A stretch of 64,000 nucleotides of DNA from Treponema bryantii (GTDB taxonomy: Bacteria > Spirochaetota > Spirochaetia > Treponematales > Treponemataceae), in assembly GCF_036492245.1 (NCBI RefSeq), contig NZ_AP025286.1, positions 2,170,001 through 2,234,000 of the forward strand. Direction: 5' to 3'. Below, piece by piece: positions 53,786-62,062 of the stretch; position 1 is the first letter of the stretch, and each line of letters opens with the position of its first letter. Position numbers and translations under genes: made by a program. The notes under the pieces are model-generated. The model saw only the letters and a program-made list of their open reading frames with translations, made no database searches and was not told the DNA's origin.

Positions 53786-54607
53786 TTAATCAACCTTTTT
53801 AGCGCGGATGCGCATTATGCTTGCCCTGCCCTCCACTGTTATTTTTTCACCAGGCTTTACTGCATAAATTTCTTCTGCAAGAATCTTCTGCCCGATTTTT
53901 TCTTCTGATGTACGTATTACAGCCTTATCTTCAGAAAGCACATACAAAAGCTGTACATCTGAAGGCTCCCCTGCATCTCCGGAACAATACATGCTCCAGC
54001 CGCCTTTTACATCAATCCGTTCAAGAGAAAAATACTTACAGTCAAAATCACCAGGGAATGGAGCTACAGGCTGCATTTCCTCGCGTTTAATTACTGCAAG
54101 ACCTTTTTCAATATGAACTTCACGGCCGCGCCCCCAGTCATAAAGACGATATGTCAAATCGCAGGACTGCTGGGTTTCCATAAGTCTCAAACCGCCGCCG
54201 ATTGCATGAACTGTACCGGCAGGAATATAAACAAAGTCACCAGGTTTTACATTTACAAACTCAAGATACTGTTCAAGATTGTTTTCTGTAATTGCTTTTG
54301 CAAGCACTTCGTTTGAGTAGCCTTCTTTAATTCCGTAAACAAGTTTTGCATCAGGAGCGGCATCGAGTACATACCAGCACTCAGTTTTACCGCGGTTACC
54401 CTCGCCTTCAAGTTTTACAGCCCAGTCATCATCCGGGTGTACCTGAATGGAAAGAGTATCATTTGCCTGAATAACTTTTATGAGAAGCGGATATTCACCG
54501 CCGCAGAAGTTTTTAAACTCCTGCTGGCAGCCATTAGGATGTGTAGATGCAATCCAGAGCTCATAGCCCCAGATTTTATCTGATTTTATTGAATTCAGTT
54601 TTAACAT
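53786..54607 (-). CDS. manA: Mannose-6-phosphate isomerase, type I
   Basis: 273 residues. Interconverts mannose-6-phosphate and fructose-6-phosphate. The cupin zinc ligands lie in LSIQVHPDDDWAV and in GDFVYIPAGTVHAIGGGL; ETQQSCDLTYRLYDWGR follows. It is short, as in Firmicutes-type ManA (about 310). A CGTCATTGCGAG repeat separates it from the upstream nucleotidyltransferase. Confidence 0.94.
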   Translation of the reverse strand: MLKLNSIKSDKIWGYELWIASTHPNGCQQEFKNFCGGEYPLLIKVIQANDTLSIQVHPDDDWAVKLEGEGNRGKTECWYVLDAAPDAKLVYGIKEGYSNEVLAKAITENNLEQYLEFVNVKPGDFVYIPAGTVHAIGGGLRLMETQQSCDLTYRLYDWGRGREVHIEKGLAVIKREEMQPVAPFPGDFDCKYFSLERIDVKGGWSMYCSGDAGEPSDVQLLYVLSEDKAVIRTSEEKIGQKILAEEIYAVKPGEKITVEGRASIMRIRAKKVD

Positions 54608-54620
54608 AGTAGACCATCCG

Positions 54621-54687
54621 TCATTGCGAGGAGCGATAGCGACGTGGCAATCTTTTTATAGATTGCTTCGCTTCGCTCGCAATGACG
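54621..54687. repeat. CGTCATTGCGAG-type palindrome, complete copy
   Basis: The ends CGTCATTGCGAG (54621-54632) and CTCGCAATGACG (54676-54687) with an inner GCAATC / GATTGC pair. The right end abuts the stop codon of the nucleotidyltransferase gene. Confidence 0.8.
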
Positions 54688-55602
54688 TTATTTCTCCCAT
54701 AATTTCTCTGGATAGTAGCCGTCTTTAATTTTCTTGGCGATTTCGTCCTTTACAAGCTGGCGGTCTTCAGGATATGTCATACCGAACCAGGTTTCTGTAG
54801 AATTAAAGAACTTAATGATTCCCTTATTGTGAGCAATAATATCACTTGCAGCAACAGGAAGAAGAGCCTCAGCCTTAGGAGCCTTTGAATTATTGGCAAT
54901 AAAGTTTTCCCAGTAAACATGGAATTCTTCAAATGCCTTGGGACTAAAGCCGAACAGATTCATACTAACCCATTCTTTTCCAGTAAAGAGCTTTTTCTCT
55001 CCATCTGGCATCTCGCTGATAATCTGATCTTTTTCATCATAATAGATCTTGAGATTTTCAACGATATTTACAAGTTTTTCATCTGCAACTGTACAAACAC
55101 CACGGCTTACAGAACCAGAACGGCTCATTGTATTACCAAGAATATATCCAACCATTGCATGATCTGTACAATCGTTATCAATTGATGAAAGATATTTACC
55201 AAGCACATCAAAAGCCTGACGTCCATAATAGTCATCAGAATTGATAACGGCAAAAGGTGCATGTATTGCTTTTTCTGCACAAAGGACAGCATGAGTTGTT
55301 CCCCATGGCTTTTCACGGCCTTCGCTGTCTTTAAGCTGCTGTGGTGTAAGAAGACTTTCGTGCTGCTGGAAAACATATTCAGCATCAAAATTACGTGCAA
55401 CGCGGTCAAAAAGGCGCTCACGGAAAGCCTGTTCAATATCCTTACGAATAATAAATACAACCTTTCCGAAGCCGCTTTTCATAGCATCATAAGTTGCAAA
55501 ATCGAGAAGACATTCGTCATGAAGTCCTACTCCGTCTATCTGTTTTACTCCACCATAACGGCTGCCCATACCGGCTGCGAGAACTAACAATGTTGGTTTC
55601 AT
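54688..55602 (-). CDS. Sugar-phosphate nucleotidyltransferase-like protein
   Basis: 304 residues. The start PTLLVLAAGMGSRYGGVKQID is the nucleotide-binding loop of NTP transferases, and the metal site is INSDDYYG (about 119-126). The C-terminal half includes WVSMNLFGFSPKAFEEF. With manA downstream, a role in activating a hexose phosphate is plausible. The nucleotide and sugar cannot be told from sequence. Confidence 0.85.
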   Translation of the reverse strand: MKPTLLVLAAGMGSRYGGVKQIDGVGLHDECLLDFATYDAMKSGFGKVVFIIRKDIEQAFRERLFDRVARNFDAEYVFQQHESLLTPQQLKDSEGREKPWGTTHAVLCAEKAIHAPFAVINSDDYYGRQAFDVLGKYLSSIDNDCTDHAMVGYILGNTMSRSGSVSRGVCTVADEKLVNIVENLKIYYDEKDQIISEMPDGEKKLFTGKEWVSMNLFGFSPKAFEEFHVYWENFIANNSKAPKAEALLPVAASDIIAHNKGIIKFFNSTETWFGMTYPEDRQLVKDEIAKKIKDGYYPEKLWEK

Positions 55603-55629
55603 TATACTACCTCTAAGAAATTTAAATAA

Positions 55630-56331
55630 TTAAGCAATTATTGTTTCAAGAGCAAGTTTCATCATGTCCTTAAAGGTTGTCTGACGTTCTTCTGCTGTAG
55701 TAGCAGTTCCCTTAAGAATATGATCACTTACTGTAAGAATTGTAAGAGCTTTTCTGTTAAATTCAGCTGCCAAAGTATACAGTTCAGCAGACTCCATTTC
55801 AATTCCCTTTGCTCCATATTTTTTCCAGAGCTTCCAGTTTTCATTATCATCATAGAAACGGTCACTTGAAACACACTGTCCTACAACAGTTTTAAGGTTC
55901 ATTTCTTTTGCTTTATTGAAAGCTGTATACAAAAGTTCAAAATCTGGAACAGGTGCATAATGAAGTCCACCGAATCTCTGATTCTGAAGAGATGAGTCTG
56001 TACATGCACCGTTTGCAAGAATTACATCGCGAAGTTCTACATCTTCGCTTACCGCGCCACAAGTTCCAACGCGGATAGCTTTCTGAACTCCATAGCAGTC
56101 AAAAAGCTCGTGTACATAAATTGAAAGAGACGGCTGTCCCATACCGGTTCCCTGAACAGAAACCTTTACGCCTTTGTAGGTTCCTGTAAAACCTAACATA
56201 CCGCGCACTTCGTTATAACATACCGGATTTTCAAGGAAATTCTCGGCAATAAACTTAGCCCTCAGAGGGTCACCTGGAAGCAGAATTTTATCTGCGATTG
56301 CTCCTTCGGGAGCGTTAATATGTGTACTCAT
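55630..56331 (-). CDS. deoD: Purine nucleoside phosphorylase, DeoD type
   Basis: 233 residues, the usual length. Phosphorolysis of purine nucleosides for salvage. [25 protein letters not shown] is the diagnostic start, VGTCGAV binds phosphate, [10 protein letters not shown] contacts the ribose, and VSDHILKG has the catalytic Asp. Confidence 0.96.
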   Translation of the reverse strand: MSTHINAPEGAIADKILLPGDPLRAKFIAENFLENPVCYNEVRGMLGFTGTYKGVKVSVQGTGMGQPSLSIYVHELFDCYGVQKAIRVGTCGAVSEDVELRDVILANGACTDSSLQNQRFGGLHYAPVPDFELLYTAFNKAKEMNLKTVVGQCVSSDRFYDDNENWKLWKKYGAKGIEMESAELYTLAAEFNRKALTILTVSDHILKGTATTAEERQTTFKDMMKLALETIIA

Positions 56332-56354
56332 AACTATGTATTATAATTCAATTC

Positions 56355-56927
56355 CTATAAGAAAACAATTCCAAACACCGCGCCAAGCAGAATTACTGCA
56401 ATCGGATGAAGTTTAACCTTAAACAAAAGGAAAACAAATACTCCATACGCAGCAAGACAGATCCAGTTAAAAAGTCCTTTCCAGCCTTCAATTGTTGTAA
56501 GTACACTTATCGATTCGGGAACATTTATAAGTGTAAACATAATAACCTGGATAACCGGCACAAGAATAAGACCTGTAGTTACCGGACGTAAAAAGGCAAG
56601 AGATCCTTTTACATACGGGTTATCATTAAAGTTTTTTAGAAAACGGGCAATAATCAGGATGATTATAATTGATGGAAGAACCTGAGCACCAGTTACAATA
56701 AGGGCACCTGGAACACCATATAATTCATAACCGATATAGGTTGCCATATTGATTCCGATTGGACCAGGAGTACTCTCAGAAATTGCTACCATATTATAAA
56801 ACTGTGCCTGAGAAATAATTCCGGTAGAAACCAGAGACTGCTGCATAAGTGTAATGGCTACCTGACCGCCGCCAATTGTAAACAGTCCGATAGAAAAGAA
56901 TGTTAAAGCCAGCTGTAAGAGAGTCAT
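56355..56927 (-). CDS. ChrA-type chromate transporter, second half-protein
   Basis: 190 residues, about six membrane helices. The ChrA half-domain begins LALTFFSIGLFTIGGGQVAI and has AISESTPGPIGINMATYIGY. Short-chain ChrA proteins come as adjacent pairs that together equal a long ChrA. Its ATG overlaps the stop of the first half. The anion really carried in this anaerobe is not known. Confidence 0.88.
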   Translation of the reverse strand: MTLLQLALTFFSIGLFTIGGGQVAITLMQQSLVSTGIISQAQFYNMVAISESTPGPIGINMATYIGYELYGVPGALIVTGAQVLPSIIIILIIARFLKNFNDNPYVKGSLAFLRPVTTGLILVPVIQVIMFTLINVPESISVLTTIEGWKGLFNWICLAAYGVFVFLLFKVKLHPIAVILLGAVFGIVFL

Positions 56928-57511
56928 TATTCACCCTCCTTTGCTTCAGCAGATGATTTCTGTTTCTTCTGACGGTAAAGCGTAAGCAGACTTCCGATTA
57001 TCAGGGCGAAAACAATTATCCACACAGACTGTACTTTAAGAAAATAAATCAAACCAAAAGCAAGAAGCATAAACACTGCATTCCATACGCTTTTAATTGT
57101 CTTTTTAGAAAACTTTACAATTACACTTGTAAGAAGGGCCGCAACTGCAACATTTATTCCATGCAGTGCTTTCTGAGCCATCGGATATTTATCAATAGAA
57201 CTGATGGCACCGGCCAGAAGCATTATGATTACCCAGGATGGAGTTACAACACCAAGAGTTCCTATAATTCCGCCGAACCAGCCGAGTTTTTTATAACCTA
57301 CAAAGGTCGCTACATTTACAGCAATAATTCCCGGAGTACTCTGACCTATTGCAAAATAATCAATAAGTTCTTCTTCTGTAATCCAGCCTCGTTTCTCTAT
57401 AAGTTCCCTCTGCATAATCGGCATCATGGCAAGTCCACCACCAAAGGTAAAGGCACCGATTTTCAAAAATGCCAGATACAGCTCCACAAGTTCCCTGAAT
57501 TTATTTTTCAT
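56927..57511 (-). CDS. ChrA-type chromate transporter, first half-protein
   Basis: 194 residues from the ATG at 57511, with TTGAGGA 5 bases upstream; a TTG 12 bases earlier lies in that site. The start is LYLAFLKIGAFTFGGGLAMMP, then YFAIGQSTPGIIAVNVATFVGY. It overlaps the 3' end of the kinase gene by 11 bases, so kinase and transporter pair are translationally coupled. Confidence 0.88.
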   Translation of the reverse strand: MKNKFRELVELYLAFLKIGAFTFGGGLAMMPIMQRELIEKRGWITEEELIDYFAIGQSTPGIIAVNVATFVGYKKLGWFGGIIGTLGVVTPSWVIIMLLAGAISSIDKYPMAQKALHGINVAVAALLTSVIVKFSKKTIKSVWNAVFMLLAFGLIYFLKVQSVWIIVFALIIGSLLTLYRQKKQKSSAEAKEGE

Positions 57512-59594
57512 TTTTATCCTCAAGAAGTTTATTACTCAGAGAAAGCTGAACACAGGTTCCATGAGGTTTATTACTCTTAATCACAAAGCTTGCACCAATC
57601 TGATTGGCTCTATACTGCATGGAGTTTAAACCGAGTCCCTTACTATTTCCGCTTTCTTCATTCACAAAGCCAACGCCATCATCAATTACCTTAATAACAG
57701 TTTTTCTTGTTTCGGGCATTACACTCACCCATACATTCTTTGCTTTTGAATGCTTAAGAATATTATGCAGGGCTTCCTGAATGATTCTGAATATATTAAG
57801 TTTCTGAATCTTATCAAAATGAACACCTTTTGGCATCCCCCATTCATACTGGCAGTTAATTCCAGACTGTGCAGCAAAGGAATTACACAGATTGCTTAAA
57901 CTATGGTTCATACCAAGGCTTTCAAGCTCAACAGGATATGAGTTATGCGCATACTGACGGGTTGTCTGAAGAGTTTCTCCAATCAGCTGTGCAAGTTCAA
58001 GCATCTGACTTTTTTCAACCGGAGTATCCTGATTTGAATAGCTTCGGCACAGCATTGAAATACCGGCCAGACGCTGACAGATATCATCATGAAGGTCGTT
58101 ACTAAAGCGCTGACGCTCCAATTCACTGATTCGGAGAACCTCAGCCTCAACTTCCATTCGGCGGTTATTTGCTTCTACCAGTTCTTTCGTACGCTCATTT
58201 ACTTCACGCTCAAGGAACTCAGAATGTTTTCGGCGTTCTTCGGCCATTGTCATTCGGTTCAAACCATGTGCAAGATTGATGGCAATAGAACTGAGGTACG
58301 GAAGTACATTTTCATCTGCCTCATAAAAGATACAGCCAATTATTTCGTTACCTACAATAAGGAATTTCAAAATCATTGCAGGCTTAGTATGCGGATCAAT
58401 ATCATAAAACCTTCGGTAAAACTGACCTAAAGGCATTTTCATTTCACGGTCAAATTCATAACACTCATTACCGCTGCGGCGGACAAACAGAGGATCAACC
58501 GGCATATTCTTAAGATGACTGCTCTTTAAATCACCATTTGAAAAACGGAGAATTGCAAAGTTATTCATTCCAAGTTCATTAAGATTCTGCCTTACTACAT
58601 ATTTAAGAGCTCCAAAGGTTTCACCGTAATTCAAATCCTGTCCGATATGGCTTACCATTCTAAGCAGGGTTTCTGACTGAACGTAATTTGCCTGCATTGC
58701 ACGGAACTGATCTTCATCAGTTGCAAAATCATCCTTACTGCCTTTACAACCACAAGACTTTCTGTATACAACACGCGATTCAATAAAAACTTCCTGCGGA
58801 ACATTCTTTCCTTCGAGAACCTCTTTCATAAGTTCAAGAGATTTTGCACCAATTTCATTCAAAGGCTGATGTACTGTTGTAAGTGAAGGGATTTCAAAGC
58901 GTGCCTGTGGAATATCATCGAAACCTGTAACGGCGCATTCCTTAAAACCCGGCTTGTTACAATGAATCTTAAAATACTTATAAACACCAATTGCCATATT
59001 ATCGTTTGCACAGACAACGACATCTGGAAATTTACTTTCTTCATCCATGTATTCGCCCATAGCACGAATAGCGGCCACTTCGGTAAAATAACCTCGTTTT
59101 AATTTATACTGTAAATCAGAAAACCATGGTTTATAGGCTTCCATAGTTTTAGTAAAAATCTGTTCTCGTTCTTCTGCATCCGGATGATCTTCTGCACCGC
59201 TGATAAAAAGAAACTTCCGGTAATTGTGTGTAAGAATCAGGTGTTCAACAAGCTGCTTCATGGAATCTTCTGTTTCAATCAAAACCGAAGGAATACCTTC
59301 AATTTTCTGTCCGACAGAAACAACAGGAATCTTTCCCCAGATTCTTTCTACATCATCCTTAGTTGTAAAATCAGCGTTTCCTGTAATAACTGATGTAACA
59401 AGAATAATTCCATCAAGGTCAAAATACTCTTTTCTAGGAAAGCGCGAAACCGGTTCGTCTTCTGTAATTTTTGCATTTTCCTGCTGAAAACAAACCAGTT
59501 CAATTCCAAGACTTTGTGCTTTCTGTTCAATACCTTTGTATACAGAAATCTGATATTCTTCATCAAGAATGTTTAAAACAACTCCAATTCTCAT
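57501..59594 (-). CDS. Cytosolic LacI-type sensor histidine kinase
   Basis: 697 residues, no signal peptide and no membrane helix. Residues 1-280 are a periplasmic-binding-like fold of the LacI/GalR type but lack a DNA-binding domain: ANDNMAIGVYKYF (196-208), VTGFDDIPQARFEIPSLTTV and a closing CGC (281-283). A GAF-like region (about 300-445) and a coiled coil (450-490) lead to a NarL-type kinase. H502 is in ERQRFSNDLHDDICQRLAG, the N-box in IIQEALHNILKHS, and DDGVGF and GLGLNSM are the ATP motifs. It is divergent from its probable response regulator with a 47-base gap holding short AT-rich -10-like sites (59603-59608, 59625-59630). Confidence 0.9.
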   Translation of the reverse strand: MRIGVVLNILDEEYQISVYKGIEQKAQSLGIELVCFQQENAKITEDEPVSRFPRKEYFDLDGIILVTSVITGNADFTTKDDVERIWGKIPVVSVGQKIEGIPSVLIETEDSMKQLVEHLILTHNYRKFLFISGAEDHPDAEEREQIFTKTMEAYKPWFSDLQYKLKRGYFTEVAAIRAMGEYMDEESKFPDVVVCANDNMAIGVYKYFKIHCNKPGFKECAVTGFDDIPQARFEIPSLTTVHQPLNEIGAKSLELMKEVLEGKNVPQEVFIESRVVYRKSCGCKGSKDDFATDEDQFRAMQANYVQSETLLRMVSHIGQDLNYGETFGALKYVVRQNLNELGMNNFAILRFSNGDLKSSHLKNMPVDPLFVRRSGNECYEFDREMKMPLGQFYRRFYDIDPHTKPAMILKFLIVGNEIIGCIFYEADENVLPYLSSIAINLAHGLNRMTMAEERRKHSEFLEREVNERTKELVEANNRRMEVEAEVLRISELERQRFSNDLHDDICQRLAGISMLCRSYSNQDTPVEKSQMLELAQLIGETLQTTRQYAHNSYPVELESLGMNHSLSNLCNSFAAQSGINCQYEWGMPKGVHFDKIQKLNIFRIIQEALHNILKHSKAKNVWVSVMPETRKTVIKVIDDGVGFVNEESGNSKGLGLNSMQYRANQIGASFVIKSNKPHGTCVQLSLSNKLLEDKNEK

Positions 59595-59641
59595 AGAAAT
59601 ATATTATACCCTTATTTTAAAAAATATGATATTATATAGGT

Positions 59642-60292
59642 ATGAGTTGTAATGTAATTATTATTGATGACCATCCTCTTTTCAGCCGCGGACTTGCGCA
59701 GCTTATTGAAACACAGAAGGACTACAAAGTTATTGGAATGGCAAAAGACAGAAATGAAGCACTTTCACTTCTTGATACTACTACTCCGGATCTTGCCATA
59801 GTAGACTTAAACCTTGGACAGGAAGATGGACTTGAACTGATTAAAGACATCATCATAATTCATCCTCAGACCAAGATTCTCGTGCTTTCAATGCATGATG
59901 AACGCTTTTATGCAGAACGTGCCATTAAGGCTGGTGCAAAAGGCTATATCATGAAGGAAGAAGCCGAATCTCAGGTTATCAACGCCATTAAAACTGTTAC
60001 CAGCGGCGAAATTTATCTGAGCGAAAATGAGAAGAACCGCATTAAGGAATTGTCTCAGGGTAAGCCTGAATCAGGTGAACTTTCAGACCTTATCAGTGCA
60101 CTTTCTGACCGCCAGCTCCAGATTTTCACTCTTGTAGGAAAGGGTCTCGGAACTGTAGAAATCGCAAAGAAACTGAACCTCAGCATTAAAACAATTGATA
60201 CTCACAAGGAAAACATAAAAGGAAAGCTTCATTGTGCTTCATCTGCCGAATTACGTCAGATGGCCATTGAATGGACAAACAAAGCTATGTAA
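59642..60292 (+). CDS. NarL/FixJ-type response regulator
   Basis: 216 residues. Receiver with D9/D10, phosphoacceptor D55 (AIVDLNLG) and K105 (GYIMKEEA). The LuxR-type helix-turn-helix near 150-205 includes LSDRQLQIFTLVGKGLGTVE and KTIDTHKENIKGKL. It is divergent from the LacI-sensor kinase, whose HisKA_3 domain is the right type of partner. Confidence 0.93.
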   Translation: MSCNVIIIDDHPLFSRGLAQLIETQKDYKVIGMAKDRNEALSLLDTTTPDLAIVDLNLGQEDGLELIKDIIIIHPQTKILVLSMHDERFYAERAIKAGAKGYIMKEEAESQVINAIKTVTSGEIYLSENEKNRIKELSQGKPESGELSDLISALSDRQLQIFTLVGKGLGTVEIAKKLNLSIKTIDTHKENIKGKLHCASSAELRQMAIEWTNKAM

Positions 60293-60309
60293 CAACTGAT
60301 TTTTAATTT

Positions 60310-61056
60310 ATGAAAGTAATTATTTATTCTCCTGTAAAGGAAATAAGTCACATCATTTCGAAACAGTTGACTTGTCAGGGTCACAAGTGTGTTATCTTTG
60401 AATATTTGGAGGACCTTTCTTCGTTGATCAGAAATCTGAAGAAAGGTCCAGACCTGATAATTTTAGACTACCTTTCTTTCAATCATGACCTGTTCAATAT
60501 TTATACCTACCTGAATAAACTTAACAAACAAATCCCTGTTATATTTTTTAATGATCCCTGCCTTACAAGAAGTACCAGAGCTGCACACTGGAAAGCAATC
60601 TTAGAGATGACTCAAACAAAATATCTGACGCAAGGTTTATGCAATTATTCAGAAATCTTTACTACCCTGGAAAAACTTGTTGAATCAGAAGCTCTAGTTC
60701 CTTACATTCCTTTACTGCAGCCCCCTAAATTATTTCCCAAGAACTTTCTGAATGAAAACAATCTTCTTAAGCTAATCAACAACGATAACCTTGATTACAT
60801 TACTTCCTTCAAATTAAGAAATAACCTGCCGAATAATCTATTCTATCTGCTTAATATTTTTGAGGAAAACAAAGATCATCCTATGGAGCTGAGTAAAATT
60901 ATTGATTGCTATAAAAAAGATGGTAAGAAGATTTCGGAACGTTCACTTAGAGTTCATATTTCAAATTTAAAAAGTATTATCCGAAATGATGAGAAACATG
61001 AGTTTATAATTGATCAGGATAAGGGAACCTATCGCTTAATAAGGATTGTAGAATAA
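60310..61056 (+). CDS. Degenerate receiver with winged-helix output
   Basis: 248 residues, 17 bases after the NarL-type regulator on the same strand. The first 120 residues have a receiver layout. D53 is kept (LIILDYLSF), but the acidic pair is replaced by YSPVK at 6-10 and the conserved lysine is not visible (IFFNDPC). The C-terminal part ends like an OmpR-type winged helix (ERSLRVHISNLKSIIRND, IDQDKGTYRLI). I infer a phosphorylation-independent or atypical regulator working with the two-component pair. Confidence 0.75.
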   Translation: MKVIIYSPVKEISHIISKQLTCQGHKCVIFEYLEDLSSLIRNLKKGPDLIILDYLSFNHDLFNIYTYLNKLNKQIPVIFFNDPCLTRSTRAAHWKAILEMTQTKYLTQGLCNYSEIFTTLEKLVESEALVPYIPLLQPPKLFPKNFLNENNLLKLINNDNLDYITSFKLRNNLPNNLFYLLNIFEENKDHPMELSKIIDCYKKDGKKISERSLRVHISNLKSIIRNDEKHEFIIDQDKGTYRLIRIVE

Positions 61057-61057
61057 A

Positions 61058-61086
61058 AAAAGCGGCGAGAAATACTCACCGCTTTT
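61058..61086. terminator. Bidirectional terminator before cheY
   Basis: AAAAGCGGCGAG (61058-61069) and CTCACCGCTTTT (61075-61086) pair with one mismatch around AAATA. It serves the regulator genes on the left and the chemotaxis operon arriving from the right. Confidence 0.8.
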
Positions 61087-61097
61087 ATATAAAACTT

Positions 61098-61532
61098 CTA
61101 CTGAAGAACCTTAGCAATACGTTCAAGAACCTTCTTGCGATCAAGAGGTTTAATGATATAGCTCTTAGCACCAGTCATGAGAGACTTCTTTACAAGTTCC
61201 TCTTTTCCGAGAGCAGAAACCATTACAACTTTTGCATTCTTATCAAAAGCCATAATCTGTTCAAGAGCTGTAATACCGTCCATCTTAGGCATTGTAATAT
61301 CCATTGTTACAAGGTCAACATTAGGACAAAGTTCCTTGTACTTATCAACGCCTTCTTTTCCATCTGCAGCAGTTGCAACAATCTCATATCCTTCACTTGA
61401 AAGAATCTGTCCGAGCTGCTTTGCAACGAACATAGAGTCGTCAACAACTAATACTCTGAAGGATGTACCGTCGTCTTTTCTACCCTCAGGCGGACGCTCG
61501 TTAATGTTTGGAAAATCGTTTGTAGTTTTCAT
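61098..61532 (-). CDS. cheY: Chemotaxis response regulator CheY
   Basis: 144 residues with about 24 extra N-terminal residues before the receiver. Active site D31/D32, D78 (VTMDITMPKMDG), S106 in place of the usual Thr, and K128 (IIKPLD). It is the last gene of cheA-cheW/R-cheX-cheY, the order known from Treponema and Borrelia. CheY-P binds FliM; the HTH-FliM protein at 4354-5739 keeps an EIxxLL peptide that could also bind it. Confidence 0.93.
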   Translation of the reverse strand: MKTTNDFPNINERPPEGRKDDGTSFRVLVVDDSMFVAKQLGQILSSEGYEIVATAADGKEGVDKYKELCPNVDLVTMDITMPKMDGITALEQIMAFDKNAKVVMVSALGKEELVKKSLMTGAKSYIIKPLDRKKVLERIAKVLQ

Positions 61533-61554
61533 TTTCTTACTCCTTTAGAATATT

Positions 61555-62037
61555 TTATGCACGTTCCCTGATAGAAACGTTTACTTCAATCTTACCACAA
61601 TCAGAAATAAGAGGAACGATAAGTGCCTCTACACTGTCTGTAGTACCACCAAGAGCTGCAATTTCCATCTTCTGTCCAACAAAGAGAGCTGGTGGTGTAA
61701 GGTCAAATCTGAATCCAAGTTCATGAAGCTTTGTTACAGCCTGAGCAGTAATAAGGTTAGCAAGCTCACTGATTGTAGCCTTAGCCAAATCATCAAATTC
61801 CGGCAGAGTCTCACCGTTCATTGCAGACGCAATATTCAATGCAGTTTCCATAGTCATATCAAAAAGAACACGACCTTCTACATCTCCAGCAAGACCAACC
61901 AATGCAGCAACACCCATAACAGGCATAGCAGTTGATTTCAAATACAAATCACCGCGTTTTACCTCTGCGCCTCCGAGCACTTCCTGTAGTACACGGAATG
62001 AAGTTTCAACAAACGGGTTAATATACTCTACTCGCAT
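61555..62037 (-). CDS. cheX: CheY-P phosphatase CheX
   Basis: 160 residues. CheX is the spirochaetal CheY-P phosphatase in place of CheZ. The catalytic Glu-x-x-Asn is seen in ATISELANLITAQAV (about 78-92). The N-terminus MRVEYINPFVETSFRVLQ is typical. It lies between cheW/R and cheY. Confidence 0.93.
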   Translation of the reverse strand: MRVEYINPFVETSFRVLQEVLGGAEVKRGDLYLKSTAMPVMGVAALVGLAGDVEGRVLFDMTMETALNIASAMNGETLPEFDDLAKATISELANLITAQAVTKLHELGFRFDLTPPALFVGQKMEIAALGGTTDSVEALIVPLISDCGKIEVNVSIRERA

Positions 62038-62062
62038 CTTAATCTCCTATTTATTTGCTTAA

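Noticed and set aside
59348-59566. 72-codon minus-strand frame overlapping the kinase N-terminus
   Set aside because: It is an alternative-frame shadow of the LacI-type domain.
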